NCBI RefSeq assembly: GCF_006438965.1
Contig: NZ_RCZM01000006.1
Coordinates: forward strand, 1-64,000
Reading direction: 5' to 3'
DNA length: 64,000 nucleotides
Source of the DNA: Pedococcus bigeumensis
GTDB lineage: Bacteria; Actinomycetota; Actinomycetes; Actinomycetales; Dermatophilaceae
The notes beneath the pieces are model-generated. The model searched no databases, had not been told where the DNA came from, and saw nothing but the letters and a program-made list of their open reading frames with translations. Position numbers and translations under genes: made by a program. Positions 37,201-44,783 of the stretch are shown here, in pieces (within the stretch, counting starts at the first letter, position 1; the number at the start of each line of letters is the position of its first letter).

Positions 37201-37627
37201 GATGTGCGTTCCCTCGTTCGGCGCGGACCCTGCGCCGCCCCTGTGATCGTGAGAATGGGCACCCGGTCATGGGTTGGTCAACAAACCGTCAAGCCCACGC
37301 CAAGGTTGCCCGAGCAGTGGAGACATTCGGGATCAATGGGGCACCCGTGCGCTCGAAGCTCAGTGCTCGGGGCGAACGCGGGACGGTCCGGCCGGCACCC
37401 AGATTCAGGGAAAGTTCCTGCCTTGGCTCCCCGGGTAGCAGGCGCGGCTTCGCGCCACAGCGTGCCTCGTAGCGACCTCGCGCATACGTCAATTGCGGGT
37501 CCACGCATCCACGAACAGATGAGGGCAACCCTACGCAGATCGTGAGATCCCCTCGGGAAGACCTGCCTCTAGCGTGGATCTGCTCGGCGTCGCCGTGCCT
37601 GTCCTTTGAAGGGAAGCGGGCTTAAAC
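37201..37627. other. 427-base intergenic region containing an att-like repeat
   Basis: No convincing gene is seen. The region holds the 16-bp copy of the tRNA-Gln 3' end (37423-37438), and near its right end the promoter and GAAGGGA ribosome binding site of the gene at 37628. A TCGCCGTGCCTGTC block at 37588-37601 also occurs upstream of the gene at 4315. Confidence 0.5.
37423..37438 (-). repeat. Putative att site: 16-bp copy of the tRNA-Gln 3' end
   Basis: TTGGCTCCCCGGGTAG is identical and in direct orientation to 38662-38677, which is the 3' end (acceptor, CCA and part of the T arm) of the tRNA gene. Such a duplication is the usual scar of tRNA-targeted integration. Confidence 0.7.
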
Positions 37628-38518
37628 ATGATGCGAAGAGTTCTAACTTTGGCAGCCGTGGTACCACTGGCGCTGATGGCGAGTGCACCGTTGTCGTCAG
37701 CCGCCCCGACTGGGGGGCAGATCTCGGGGGCGATCTTCACCACCGACGTGAGCGGGGTCCCGGTCAACCTCAACCACTACGCGAACAAGCAGGACGTCTA
37801 CCTCAACGGCGGGCCCGGAATCAACGCGCCAGACAGCGCCGCCGGTCTCCCGGCCGACACCTACACCTTCCAGGTCACCAACCCCAATGGCCGGGTCCTG
37901 CTGTCCACCGACCCACTGGCCTGCCGCCAGTTCACGGTCGATGCCTCAGGAGTCATCCAGAGCGTGGCCCCGAGCGGCGGGTGCGCTCACCTGACGGGGA
38001 TCGATGGTGAGGACAACGGCATCACAGTGCAGCTGTATCCGTACCTCGACACCCCGAACCCCGGCGGCGTGTACAAGGTCTGGGTCACGCCAACCTCGCG
38101 ACTGGACTGCAGCGCCTGGGCCAAGACCGGCTGCTTCGTTCCGAGGTACAGCAAGACCGACAACTTCAAGGTCAAGGAGAACGCCGTCGTCGAGATCGAC
38201 ACTCGGTTCTGGAAGAACGGCCAGGCCCTGCTCGGCCTGGCAGCGGGGTGGACTGACACCGTCGGCGCCTCAAACGTGAAGTACTCCGAGTACAACCCCG
38301 CGGTCCTCGCCTACAACGAGGCGCACGTGGAGGCTGCCGAGGAGGGCACCCACAGCATCAGCGTCTCTAACCAGGCCGGCTGCACCATCGCCTCCGTGAC
38401 AGGGCCGATGGGCGAGTCGTACAAGAACGGCAGCGGCAAGTACAACGTCTCGGTGACAGTGGCGCCGTGGACCGCAGGCGACAACACCACCTACCGGGTC
38501 GAGGTGTTCTGCAAGTAG
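37628..38518 (+). CDS. Secreted protein of unknown function
   Basis: Protein of 296 residues with a signal peptide (MMRRVLTLAAVVPLALMASA, cleavage near SSAAP). The mature part is rich in Thr, Asn and Gly with about six cysteines, suggesting disulfides and a beta-sandwich; segments such as YTFQVTNPNGRVLLS and GGVYKVWVTPTSRLDCSAW look like carboxypeptidase-regulatory or prealbumin-type folds. The family is not recognised. A second ATG at 37631 is possible. It is the only gene in the 1.24-kb interval between two copies of the tRNA-Gln 3' end, so it may be cargo left by an integrated element. Confidence 0.75.
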   Translation: MMRRVLTLAAVVPLALMASAPLSSAAPTGGQISGAIFTTDVSGVPVNLNHYANKQDVYLNGGPGINAPDSAAGLPADTYTFQVTNPNGRVLLSTDPLACRQFTVDASGVIQSVAPSGGCAHLTGIDGEDNGITVQLYPYLDTPNPGGVYKVWVTPTSRLDCSAWAKTGCFVPRYSKTDNFKVKENAVVEIDTRFWKNGQALLGLAAGWTDTVGASNVKYSEYNPAVLAYNEAHVEAAEEGTHSISVSNQAGCTIASVTGPMGESYKNGSGKYNVSVTVAPWTAGDNTTYRVEVFCK

Positions 38519-38544
38519 GCAGACAGCCCTGTCCTGACGTCGCC

Positions 38545-38601
38545 GAGAGGGTGGCGAGTCGACTTCTCACCTCGAGAAGAACGTCGATTCGCCACCCTCT
38601 C
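38545..38601. terminator. Long hairpin terminator
   Basis: The 19-bp arms (left GAGAGGGTGGCGAGTCGAC, one G-T pair) enclose an inner TTCTC/GAGAA stem. It follows the stop at 38518 and precedes the oppositely oriented tRNA gene, so it may serve both directions. Confidence 0.8.
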
Positions 38602-38661
38602 AGCTGCGTACGCCCTGGAGGTCAAGCGGTGCACGTGGTGACGGGTCGCTGACCTGTGCGT

Positions 38662-38677
38662 TTGGCTCCCCGGGTAG
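38662..38677 (-). repeat. Putative att site inside the tRNA-Gln 3' end
   Basis: Identical 16-mer to 37423-37438, covering the encoded CCA, the discriminator base, the acceptor strand and the edge of the T arm of the tRNA gene. Confidence 0.7.
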
Positions 38678-38744
38678 GAATCGAACCTACGTCGCTTGTC
38701 CTGATTCAAAGTCAGGCGGGCCCTACCAGCAGACCAACCGGGGA
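38663..38744 (-). tRNA. tRNA-Gln (anticodon TTG)
   Basis: On the minus strand an acceptor stem TCCCCGG/CCGGGGA, discriminator G and encoded CCA are seen. The anticodon arm is CCTGA-CTTTGAA-TCAGG, giving anticodon TTG (Gln) with U33 and A37, and the T arm is GTAGG-TTCGATT-CCTAC. The D arm fits GGTC/GGCC. The variable region is about nine bases (ACAAGCGAC), longer than usual for this class, making the gene 79 bases before CCA. Its position near pth, rplY, prs and glmU is conserved in actinobacteria. The 3' end is duplicated at 37423. Confidence 0.8.
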
Positions 38745-38863
38745 ACGCCCCCTGCGGGGACCCGCCAAGGGTAGCCAAGCACGCGGCATACCTGGGCATC
38801 GCCGTGTGAGCGCCGCAGCTGGCGACGACCCGCCGGTGCGAATGGGCCGAACCACGCGATGAC

Positions 38864-38883
38864 AACCTACGGTTCCGTAGGTT
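38864..38883. promoter_or_regulatory. Palindromic operator upstream of the desaturase
   Basis: Perfect 9-bp arms AACCTACGG and CCGTAGGTT are separated by TT, with a further ACGGTTTCG half-site at 38884-38892. The TACGG-CCGTA form is typical of TetR-type operators for lipid genes. It sits 60-80 bases ahead of the desaturase start. Confidence 0.75.
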
Positions 38884-38944
38884 ACGGTTTCGAAAGCTGA
38901 TGAATGCCTCCGTGGCGACGAACCGAAGGAAGGTTCCCCCTGCG

Positions 38945-39916
38945 ATGACGACTGCGACACCCTCTGCCGAGACCGCGCCGGGACCCGAGCCCACCGCCCC
39001 GGACGCGACGCCGTCAGTCGCACGCGAGACGAAGCGGGGAGGCGAGCAGGCCGCGCTGGCGCTGTTCATCGGCATCCCGTTCCTCGCGCTGCTCGCGGCC
39101 GTCCCCGTGGCCTGGGGCTGGGGACTCGGCTGGCACGACATCGTCATCGCGCTGGTCATGTACGCGATCGCGGGTCATGGCATCACGGTGGGGTTCCACC
39201 GCCACTTCACGCACGGCTCGTTCAAGGCCAGCCGCGGTCTCAAGGTCGCGCTCGCCGTCGCTGGCTCGATGGCGATCCAGGGTCCCGTCGTCCGCTGGGT
39301 CGCCGACCACCGCCGCCACCACGCCTTCTCCGACCGCGACGGCGACCCGCACAGCCCCTGGCGCTACGGCGAGACGATTCCCGCACTCGCCAAGGGCCTG
39401 TGGTGGGCGCACACCGGCTGGCTCTTCGACGTCGAGCAGACCCCCCGGAGCAAGTACGCACCCGACCTGATGGCCGACACGGACCTGCAGAAGGTGGACC
39501 GCGCCTTCCCCCTGATCGTCGCCGGCTCGATGCTGTTTCCCGCCCTCGTCGGCGGTCTCTGGTCGATGAGCTGGCAGGGTGCCCTCACCGCGTTCTTCTG
39601 GGCCTCGCTGGTCCGCGTCTCGCTGCTGCACCACGTCACCTGGTCGATCAACTCGATCTGTCACACCATCGGCGAGCGGCCGTTCAAGAGCCGCGACCGG
39701 TCCGGCAACGTCTGGTGGCTGGCCGTCCTGTCGATGGGCGAGTCCTGGCACAACCTGCACCACGCCGACCCGACCTGCGCGCGCCACGGCATCGAGAAGG
39801 GCCAGCTCGACTCGACCGCACGCGTCATCTGGGCGTTCGAGAAGCTCGGCTGGGCCACCGACGTCAGGTGGCCGGTGGCCAAGCGCATCGCAGCCCGGCG
39901 GGTCACGACGGCCTGA
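38945..39916 (+). CDS. Acyl-CoA (delta-9 type) desaturase
   Basis: Protein of 323 residues from the ATG at 38945 (AAGGAAGG eleven bases upstream); an ATG at 38900 would add 15 residues. The three histidine boxes of membrane di-iron desaturases are present: HRHFTHG, DHRRHHAFSDRD and ESWHNLHHADP, with several membrane segments between them. It inserts a cis double bond into acyl-CoA at the membrane, tuning fluidity. A TetR-type operator palindrome lies just upstream, and a TetR gene lies 1 kb downstream. Confidence 0.9.
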   Translation: MTTATPSAETAPGPEPTAPDATPSVARETKRGGEQAALALFIGIPFLALLAAVPVAWGWGLGWHDIVIALVMYAIAGHGITVGFHRHFTHGSFKASRGLKVALAVAGSMAIQGPVVRWVADHRRHHAFSDRDGDPHSPWRYGETIPALAKGLWWAHTGWLFDVEQTPRSKYAPDLMADTDLQKVDRAFPLIVAGSMLFPALVGGLWSMSWQGALTAFFWASLVRVSLLHHVTWSINSICHTIGERPFKSRDRSGNVWWLAVLSMGESWHNLHHADPTCARHGIEKGQLDSTARVIWAFEKLGWATDVRWPVAKRIAARRVTTA

Positions 39917-39940
39917 GGCCTCGGGACGGTTTGGCGGGGG

Positions 39941-40789
39941 TCAGGGCGCCGTCGTCAACAGCGACCTGAACCGCGCCACCTCAGGCTGCTGCCAGTCGGT
40001 GTGGTCGTTGCGCCAGCCTTGGAGATCACGAAATCCCTTGGCCTCGTTGACCATCGCGTGCCCGATGACGTCACCGTCCTTGATCGCGTACCGACGTTGC
40101 AGGTCCTCGACGAGGGCCACGCCGGCAGCGGCCTGCGCCTTGCGCCGCAGGACCTGTTGCACTGCCCACCGGGAGTCGTGACCATTCGACGACTGGACGA
40201 ACTCGATGCCGATGGCGAGCTGGTTGAGCCCGATCGCGTGCCGGCACATCACCGTCGGTGGCACCAGCTCGTAGATGGTCCCGTCCTGGTCGACGACGTA
40301 GTGCGCGCAGGTTCCCGGGCGCTCACCTCGGTTCGGCACGTCGGCCTCGAAGAGCGAGCGCGCCGACCCATAGGTGTCGCTCTCGGTGTAGTGCAGGACG
40401 ATCATGGTCGGGTCCAGCTGCCAGGTGCGCGTCCCATAATGGCGTTCCGCGTATGCCGCCGTCTCGGCCTTGCGCGTCGCCCCGAACGTCAGGTGGTCGG
40501 CGACGATGCGCGGCGCCCGGAGTGGTCCCGCGTCCGTGCTGGCCGTCGCCGAAGCGGGGGCCGTTGTCTGGTGGCCTCCGCCGGTGGGGCCGGTGGACGT
40601 GGGACCATCCGCGGTGGTCGTGGGCGCTCCAAGGTGCATGCCGGACAACGGCTCGGCGCGCCCCACGAGGCCCTGCTCGAGGGCGAGACCCAGCCCGAGG
40701 AACGCAGCCACGACGCCAGCCGCCATCGCCAACCGCCTCGCTCCCCCGCCATACCCTCCGTTGCCCTTCACAACCACCACGCTACGCAC
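39941..40789 (-). CDS. N-acetylmuramoyl-L-alanine amidase (Amidase_2/PGRP), membrane-anchored or secreted
   Basis: Protein of up to 282 residues. A hydrophobic segment (AMAAGVVAAFLGLGLAL, near residues 22-38) is followed by a Thr/Ser/Ala-rich linker and an amidase_2 domain (residues about 110-280) with MIVLHYTESD, THY-like CAHYVVDQDG and IGIEFVQSS motifs; the zinc ligands His in VLHYT and GHAM are visible. It cuts the MurNAc-L-Ala bond of peptidoglycan outside the membrane. The start is uncertain among several GTG codons at 40769-40789. It is divergent from the TetR gene with almost no gap. Confidence 0.8.
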   Translation of the reverse strand: MRSVVVVKGNGGYGGGARRLAMAAGVVAAFLGLGLALEQGLVGRAEPLSGMHLGAPTTTADGPTSTGPTGGGHQTTAPASATASTDAGPLRAPRIVADHLTFGATRKAETAAYAERHYGTRTWQLDPTMIVLHYTESDTYGSARSLFEADVPNRGERPGTCAHYVVDQDGTIYELVPPTVMCRHAIGLNQLAIGIEFVQSSNGHDSRWAVQQVLRRKAQAAAGVALVEDLQRRYAIKDGDVIGHAMVNEAKGFRDLQGWRNDHTDWQQPEVARFRSLLTTAP

Positions 40790-40794
40790 GGGGC

Positions 40795-41454
40795 ATGATG
40801 GAGCGCGTGACCGACGCCCACGACAAGCCCACCACCTCGAGCTCCCGCTCCCGCATGACCGGCAAGCAGCGGCGTGAGCAGCTCATCCAGGTTGGTCGGA
40901 AGCTGTTCGCGGACAAGGGATTCGAGGGGACGACGGTCGAGGAGATCGCCGCGAAGGCCAGCGTGTCGAAGCCGGTCGTCTATGAGCACTTCGGCGGCAA
41001 GGAAGGTCTCTACGCCGTCGTGGTGGACCGCGAGATCGCTGCCCTCCTCGGCGGCATCACCGGCGCACTGAGCGCCGACCTCAACAGCCGCGAGACGCTC
41101 GAACGCGCCGCCGGTGCGCTGCTGGACTACATCGAGAGCAACACCGATGGGTTCCGAATCCTGGTGCGGGACAGCCCTGCGGGACAGTCGACGGGGTCCT
41201 TCGCCAGCCTGATCTCGGACGTCGCAAGCCAGGTCGAGCACATCCTCGCCGCCGAGTTCAAGCGCCGGAAGCTCGACCCCAAGACGGCCCCCCTGTATGC
41301 GCAGATGCTCGTCGGCATGGTCGCCCTCACCGGGCAGTGGTGGCTGGACTCGCGCAAGATGAAGAAGGCCGACGTCGCCGCGCACCTGGTCAACCTCGCG
41401 TGGAACGGCCTCGCCGGGCTGGAGAAGAAGCCGGCCCTGCTCACCGCCGACTGA
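40795..41454 (+). CDS. TetR-family transcriptional regulator
   Basis: Protein of 219 residues from ATG 40795 (ATG 40798 or GTG 40807 are alternatives). The N-terminal HTH reads REQLIQVGRKLFADKGFEGT, TVEEIAAKASVSKPVVYEHF and GGKEGLY, typical of TetR. The C-terminal ligand domain of about 140 residues resembles actinobacterial regulators of lipid metabolism. It may bind the palindrome ahead of the desaturase gene at 38864, which is an inference from proximity and operator type. The start lies five bases from the divergent amidase start, so the promoters must overlap the coding regions. Confidence 0.88.
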   Translation: MMERVTDAHDKPTTSSSRSRMTGKQRREQLIQVGRKLFADKGFEGTTVEEIAAKASVSKPVVYEHFGGKEGLYAVVVDREIAALLGGITGALSADLNSRETLERAAGALLDYIESNTDGFRILVRDSPAGQSTGSFASLISDVASQVEHILAAEFKRRKLDPKTAPLYAQMLVGMVALTGQWWLDSRKMKKADVAAHLVNLAWNGLAGLEKKPALLTAD

Positions 41455-41501
41455 GCTGCTGGGACTGACCAGGCGCCGCACGGCGGACTACCCTGAAAGG
41501 C

Positions 41502-42155
41502 GTGCGCTCCTTCTTGGTGACAGACGCCGTCCGCGACTACTCCGCAGCCCACAGCTCGTGGCAGCCCGACCACGTGGTGCGCCGGCTGCAGAAGCGCACC
41601 AGGGACCTCGGCGGCCCGGCCACCATGCAGATCGGCGACGACCAGGGCCAGCTGCTCACCATGCTCACCCGCCTCGTCGGGGCGTGGTCCGCGGTGGAGG
41701 TGGGGACGTTCACGGGCTACTCCAGCCTCTGCATCGCCCGCGGGTTGGCCGAGGGCGGCAGGCTGATCTGCTGCGACGTCAGCGAGGAGTGGACCGCCAT
41801 CGGGTCGCAGGCCTGGGAGGAAGCCGGGGTCGCGGACCGCATCGACCTGCGGATCGCACCGGCGCTCGACACCCTGCAGGCCCTGCCGCCCGAGCCCACC
41901 ATCGACCTGGTCTTCATCGACGCAGACAAGGGCGGCTATGCCGACTACTGGGCCGAGCTCGTGCCGCGGGTCCGGCCCGGCGGTCTGCTGTTGGCGGACA
42001 ACGTCCTGTGGAGCGGTGAGATCGCCGACGAGGAGAAGGCGGGTGACACCGTGGACGCGCTCCGGGCGTTCAACGACCTGGTCGTTGCAGACAGCCGGGT
42101 CGAGACCGTGGTGCTGACCGCGTTCGACGGCCTGACCATCGCCCGTCGGCTCTGA
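41502..42155 (+). CDS. O-methyltransferase (caffeoyl-CoA OMT-like)
   Basis: Protein of 217 residues starting at GTG 41502. Motifs of the family are VEVGTFTGYSSLCIARGL, CCDVSEEWT, and the metal-binding LVFIDADKGGYADYW followed by LLADNVLWSGEI. Bacterial members methylate catechol-like or other small hydroxylated compounds using Mg2+ and SAM. The substrate is unknown. It stands alone after the TetR gene with a 47-base gap and may be co-transcribed with it. Confidence 0.88.
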   Translation: MRSFLVTDAVRDYSAAHSSWQPDHVVRRLQKRTRDLGGPATMQIGDDQGQLLTMLTRLVGAWSAVEVGTFTGYSSLCIARGLAEGGRLICCDVSEEWTAIGSQAWEEAGVADRIDLRIAPALDTLQALPPEPTIDLVFIDADKGGYADYWAELVPRVRPGGLLLADNVLWSGEIADEEKAGDTVDALRAFNDLVVADSRVETVVLTAFDGLTIARRL

Positions 42156-42158
42156 GGG

Positions 42159-42518
42159 TCAGCCCTCCTGGAGCTCAACCCGGTTGCCCACCGGGTCGGT
42201 CGTGTGGAACCGGCGGACGCCGGGGATGGTGTCGTCCCACGTCAGCTCTGCTCCGGCGGTCTCGAGGGTGACCGCGAAGGCGTCGAGGTCGGTCACCGCG
42301 ATGGCCGGGTGCGCCTTGCGCGCGGGGACGAACCGTTCCTCGACACCACAGTGCAGCTCTTGGGGACCCACCCGGAACCACACCCCACCCCGCGCAGCGA
42401 GCACTGGCGGCTTGGGGATCTCGGGCAGCCCGAGGACGCCGCCATAGAACTCCCGCAGCAGGTCCTCGCTGCCAGCCGGGCAGGCGATCTGGACGTGGTG
42501 CAGGCCGGCGACGCTCAC
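42159..42518 (-). CDS. VOC (glyoxalase/bleomycin resistance) family protein
   Basis: Protein of 119 residues from GTG 42518. It has the beta-alpha-beta-beta-beta repeat of the VOC fold: GLHHVQIACPAGSEDLLREF at the start, FRVGPQELHCGVEE in the middle, and RRFHTTDPVGNRVELQEG at the end with the metal-ligand-like Glu. The function is open (isomerase, dioxygenase or binding protein). It overlaps the methyltransferase gene by four bases (GTGA), so they form an operon controlled from the MarR-type operator at 43356. Confidence 0.85.
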   Translation of the reverse strand: MSVAGLHHVQIACPAGSEDLLREFYGGVLGLPEIPKPPVLAARGGVWFRVGPQELHCGVEERFVPARKAHPAIAVTDLDAFAVTLETAGAELTWDDTIPGVRRFHTTDPVGNRVELQEG

Positions 42519-43330
42519 GCGGCGCCGCCGCTCGGACGGTGCGCGACCGCGAAGATGCGCCGGAAGGGAAAGATCACGCCGATCGGCGCTCGTGGGTATG
42601 CCGCGCGGAGCCTCGCGTCGTAGTCCGCCAGGAACGCGTCGCGCCGAGCCGCGTCGGTCAACGTGTCGAGGACAGGACGGAGCCCGGTGCCACGAACCCA
42701 GTCGAGGACCGGGTTGGCCTGCTGTGCCTGTGGATCGAGGATGTGCTGGTAGGTCGTCTCCCACCCGTCGACCTCGAGCCCGACACTCCCGAGCAGCTCG
42801 ACGTAGACGGCCGGCTGCTCGACCGCCAGGCGTCGAAGAGCGGGCTGCAGCAGCTCGGCGTCCGGGTGGTCCTCGGCGACCTCGCGCATGAGGGCGTGAG
42901 AGGGCGCGTCGATGTTTCCCGGCACCTGCATGGCCAGCCATCCACCAGGAGCGAGGGCGGCCGCCCAACGAGTCAGGAGGGTCAGGTGGTCGGGGACCCA
43001 CTGGAGCGTGGCGTTCGTGATGATGACATCGGGGTGCGCACCCAGTGAAGCCGGATCCCACTGCGCCACATCAGATTCCACCCACTCGACCCGCCCATCA
43101 CGGTCCAGTGAGCGCGCCGCGTCGAGCATCTGTGGAGAATGGTCGACCCCCACGATCCGGGCCGCCGGCCACCGCTCCGCGAGCGACAACGTGAGCGGGC
43201 CGTTGCCGCAGCCCAGGTCGACGACGAGGGCCGGATCGGCCGCTCCCACGCGCGCCAAGAGATCGCCGAACGGGCGGGACCGGTGGTCGGAGAACTTCGC
43301 GTACTGCTGCGGATCCCACGTGGTGCTCAT
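42515..43330 (-). CDS. tam: Trans-aconitate 2-methyltransferase-like protein
   Basis: Protein of 271 residues from ATG 43330 (MSTTWDPQQYAKFSDHRSRP). The N-terminal WDP-Q-Y-F-R pattern, motif I VVDLGCGNGPLTLSLAERWP and the later NATLQWVPDH segment match Tam, which methylates trans-aconitate, a damaged form of an aconitase intermediate. The assignment is by motif, and related small-acid methyltransferases are possible. It is the first gene of a two-gene operon with a VOC protein, divergent from a MarR regulator. Confidence 0.85.
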   Translation of the reverse strand: MSTTWDPQQYAKFSDHRSRPFGDLLARVGAADPALVVDLGCGNGPLTLSLAERWPAARIVGVDHSPQMLDAARSLDRDGRVEWVESDVAQWDPASLGAHPDVIITNATLQWVPDHLTLLTRWAAALAPGGWLAMQVPGNIDAPSHALMREVAEDHPDAELLQPALRRLAVEQPAVYVELLGSVGLEVDGWETTYQHILDPQAQQANPVLDWVRGTGLRPVLDTLTDAARRDAFLADYDARLRAAYPRAPIGVIFPFRRIFAVAHRPSGGAA

Positions 43331-43355
43331 GGCTTGTCGTCCTCTCGTGACCATT

Positions 43356-43373
43356 TATCTTGATATCAAAATA
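43356..43373. promoter_or_regulatory. MarR-type operator between tam and marR
   Basis: TATCTTGATATCAAAATA is an 18-bp near-perfect palindrome with a perfect core TTGATATCAA at 43360-43369, and a further CTTGAT half-site at 43374-43379. It lies in the 68-base gap between divergent genes, a strongly AT-rich patch in GC-rich DNA. Confidence 0.8.
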
Positions 43374-43398
43374 CTTGATGGAAGGTAGAGTTGTCACC

Positions 43399-43941
43399 AT
43401 GAGTGCACGAGGTGTGGAAGCAGCCGCGCCACGGGGCGGCGCCCCGACTCCTCCGCCCGACGACGTCGATCACATCGTCGAAGCCTGGCGGCGCGAACGC
43501 CCCGACCTCGACGTCGCCCCGCTGCACGTCCTGTCGCGCGTCTCGCGGCTGGCACGCCGGCTCGACCTCGACCGCGTCCAGGCCTTCGCCCGTCATCAGC
43601 TCGAGGGCTGGGAGTTCGACGTGCTGTCCGCGCTGCGCCGGGCGGGCGACCCCTATCAGCTGTCCCCCGGCCAGCTGATCCGCCAGACCCTGGTGACCAG
43701 CGGCACGATGACCAACCGGGTCGACCGGCTGGAACGCCGGGGACTGGTCGGTCGCAGCCCCGACCCTACCGACCGTCGCGGAGTCATCGTGCGACTCACT
43801 CCGACCGGCCAGCGCACCGTGGACGACGCGATGGCCGACCTGCTCGACCGCGAGCGCGACCTGCTCGCGGAGCTGTCGGCGGGCGACCGCGATGAGCTCG
43901 CCGCCATGTTGCGGCGGCTGCTGTCACCGTTCGAGACCTGA
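43399..43941 (+). CDS. MarR-family transcriptional regulator
   Basis: Protein of 180 residues from ATG 43399. The winged-helix region is clear: EFDVLSALRRAGDPYQLSPG, LVTSGTMTNRVDRLERRGLV and RSPDPTDRRGVIVRLT (the wing with the conserved DxRG). It has a longer N-terminal extension than usual. It is divergent from tam and separated by a MarR-like palindrome, so it probably represses both itself and the tam-VOC operon until a ligand binds; the ligand is unknown. Confidence 0.9.
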   Translation: MSARGVEAAAPRGGAPTPPPDDVDHIVEAWRRERPDLDVAPLHVLSRVSRLARRLDLDRVQAFARHQLEGWEFDVLSALRRAGDPYQLSPGQLIRQTLVTSGTMTNRVDRLERRGLVGRSPDPTDRRGVIVRLTPTGQRTVDDAMADLLDRERDLLAELSAGDRDELAAMLRRLLSPFET

Positions 43942-43968
43942 CCCGACCCGGCACCGACGAGTCGACAC

Positions 43969-44763
43969 TCAGCCGACGTAGTCGCCCTTGACCCAGTCGC
44001 GGACCGCGTCCGCCAGCGGAGTCCAGTCCGGCTCGGCGTCGGTGCCGTCGTTCAGCATCGTCCAGCCGTGGCCGCCCTCGGTGGAGATGAACCGCTTGTC
44101 CCTCGCCGGGGAGGCCCGCACCGCAGCTCGCAACGCCGTCGGGTCCATGTCGGCGTCGTTCGGGGCCACCGCCAGCAGGAGGGGAATCGTCGTGGCCGCA
44201 GCAGCCTCACCCGCGGTGGGCGTGCCGGTCCAGACAGCCGGTCCAGAGAGGTCCACCAGCGCATCAGCGCCGGCCTGCTGGGCGAACCCCAACGCCAAGG
44301 CCCCACCCATCGACGCACCGACCACCGTCACCCGCGTGGCACCGTGAGCCCGCGCCCAGTCGACGGGCAGCCGCACCTGCGCCTGCAGGTCGCTCGCAAA
44401 GGCGCCCTGACAGCGAGCCCTGCCCCATCCACAGAGGTCCACGAGCACCGCCCGCACGCCGTGCTCGGCCAGCCACGCGGCATACGTGGCGAAGCCGCAG
44501 AAGCCCTGCGCCGACGTCTGGTGGAGCAGGACCGCCACCACCGGACCGTCCCCGAGCACCGCCCCTGTCATCACGCCACCGCTGGGCGCCGGGAACTCGG
44601 TGAGCCCGCCGTCCACCGGGATCTTGCAGCGGTCCGCGATCGACGTGGGTGTGGCGATCGGCAGTGGGACAGGTGTGCGGGTCGGGGTCGAGGCAACCTC
44701 AGCCGAGCCCCCACAGCCGCCCAGCGCCACGACCGCCACCATCCCCGCGAACCATCGTCTCAT
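43969..44763 (-). CDS. Alpha/beta-hydrolase lipoprotein
   Basis: Protein of 264 residues. A lipoprotein signal peptide (MRRWFAGMVAVVALGGC, lipobox LGGC with the acylated Cys17) places it on the outer face of the membrane. The catalytic serine sits in GASMGGA near residue 152; the likely acid lies in the APNDADMD segment and the histidine in EGGHGWTML. Segments VVAVLLHQTSAQGFCGFA and VLVDLCGWGRARC fit the dienelactone-hydrolase-like class. The substrate is unknown. Its ATG lies inside the PadR operator, so it is surely controlled by the divergent PadR gene. Confidence 0.82.
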   Translation of the reverse strand: MRRWFAGMVAVVALGGCGGSAEVASTPTRTPVPLPIATPTSIADRCKIPVDGGLTEFPAPSGGVMTGAVLGDGPVVAVLLHQTSAQGFCGFATYAAWLAEHGVRAVLVDLCGWGRARCQGAFASDLQAQVRLPVDWARAHGATRVTVVGASMGGALALGFAQQAGADALVDLSGPAVWTGTPTAGEAAAATTIPLLLAVAPNDADMDPTALRAAVRASPARDKRFISTEGGHGWTMLNDGTDAEPDWTPLADAVRDWVKGDYVG

Positions 44764-44783
44764 ATGTCAACATTGACATATGA
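44760..44783. promoter_or_regulatory. PadR operator covering both divergent start codons
   Basis: A perfect palindrome has 11-bp arms (TCATATGTCAA and its complement) around CA. It contains the PadR consensus ATGT-N8-ACAT at 44764-44779. The hydrolase ATG (44761-44763) and the PadR ATG (44780-44782) are both inside it. Confidence 0.9.
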
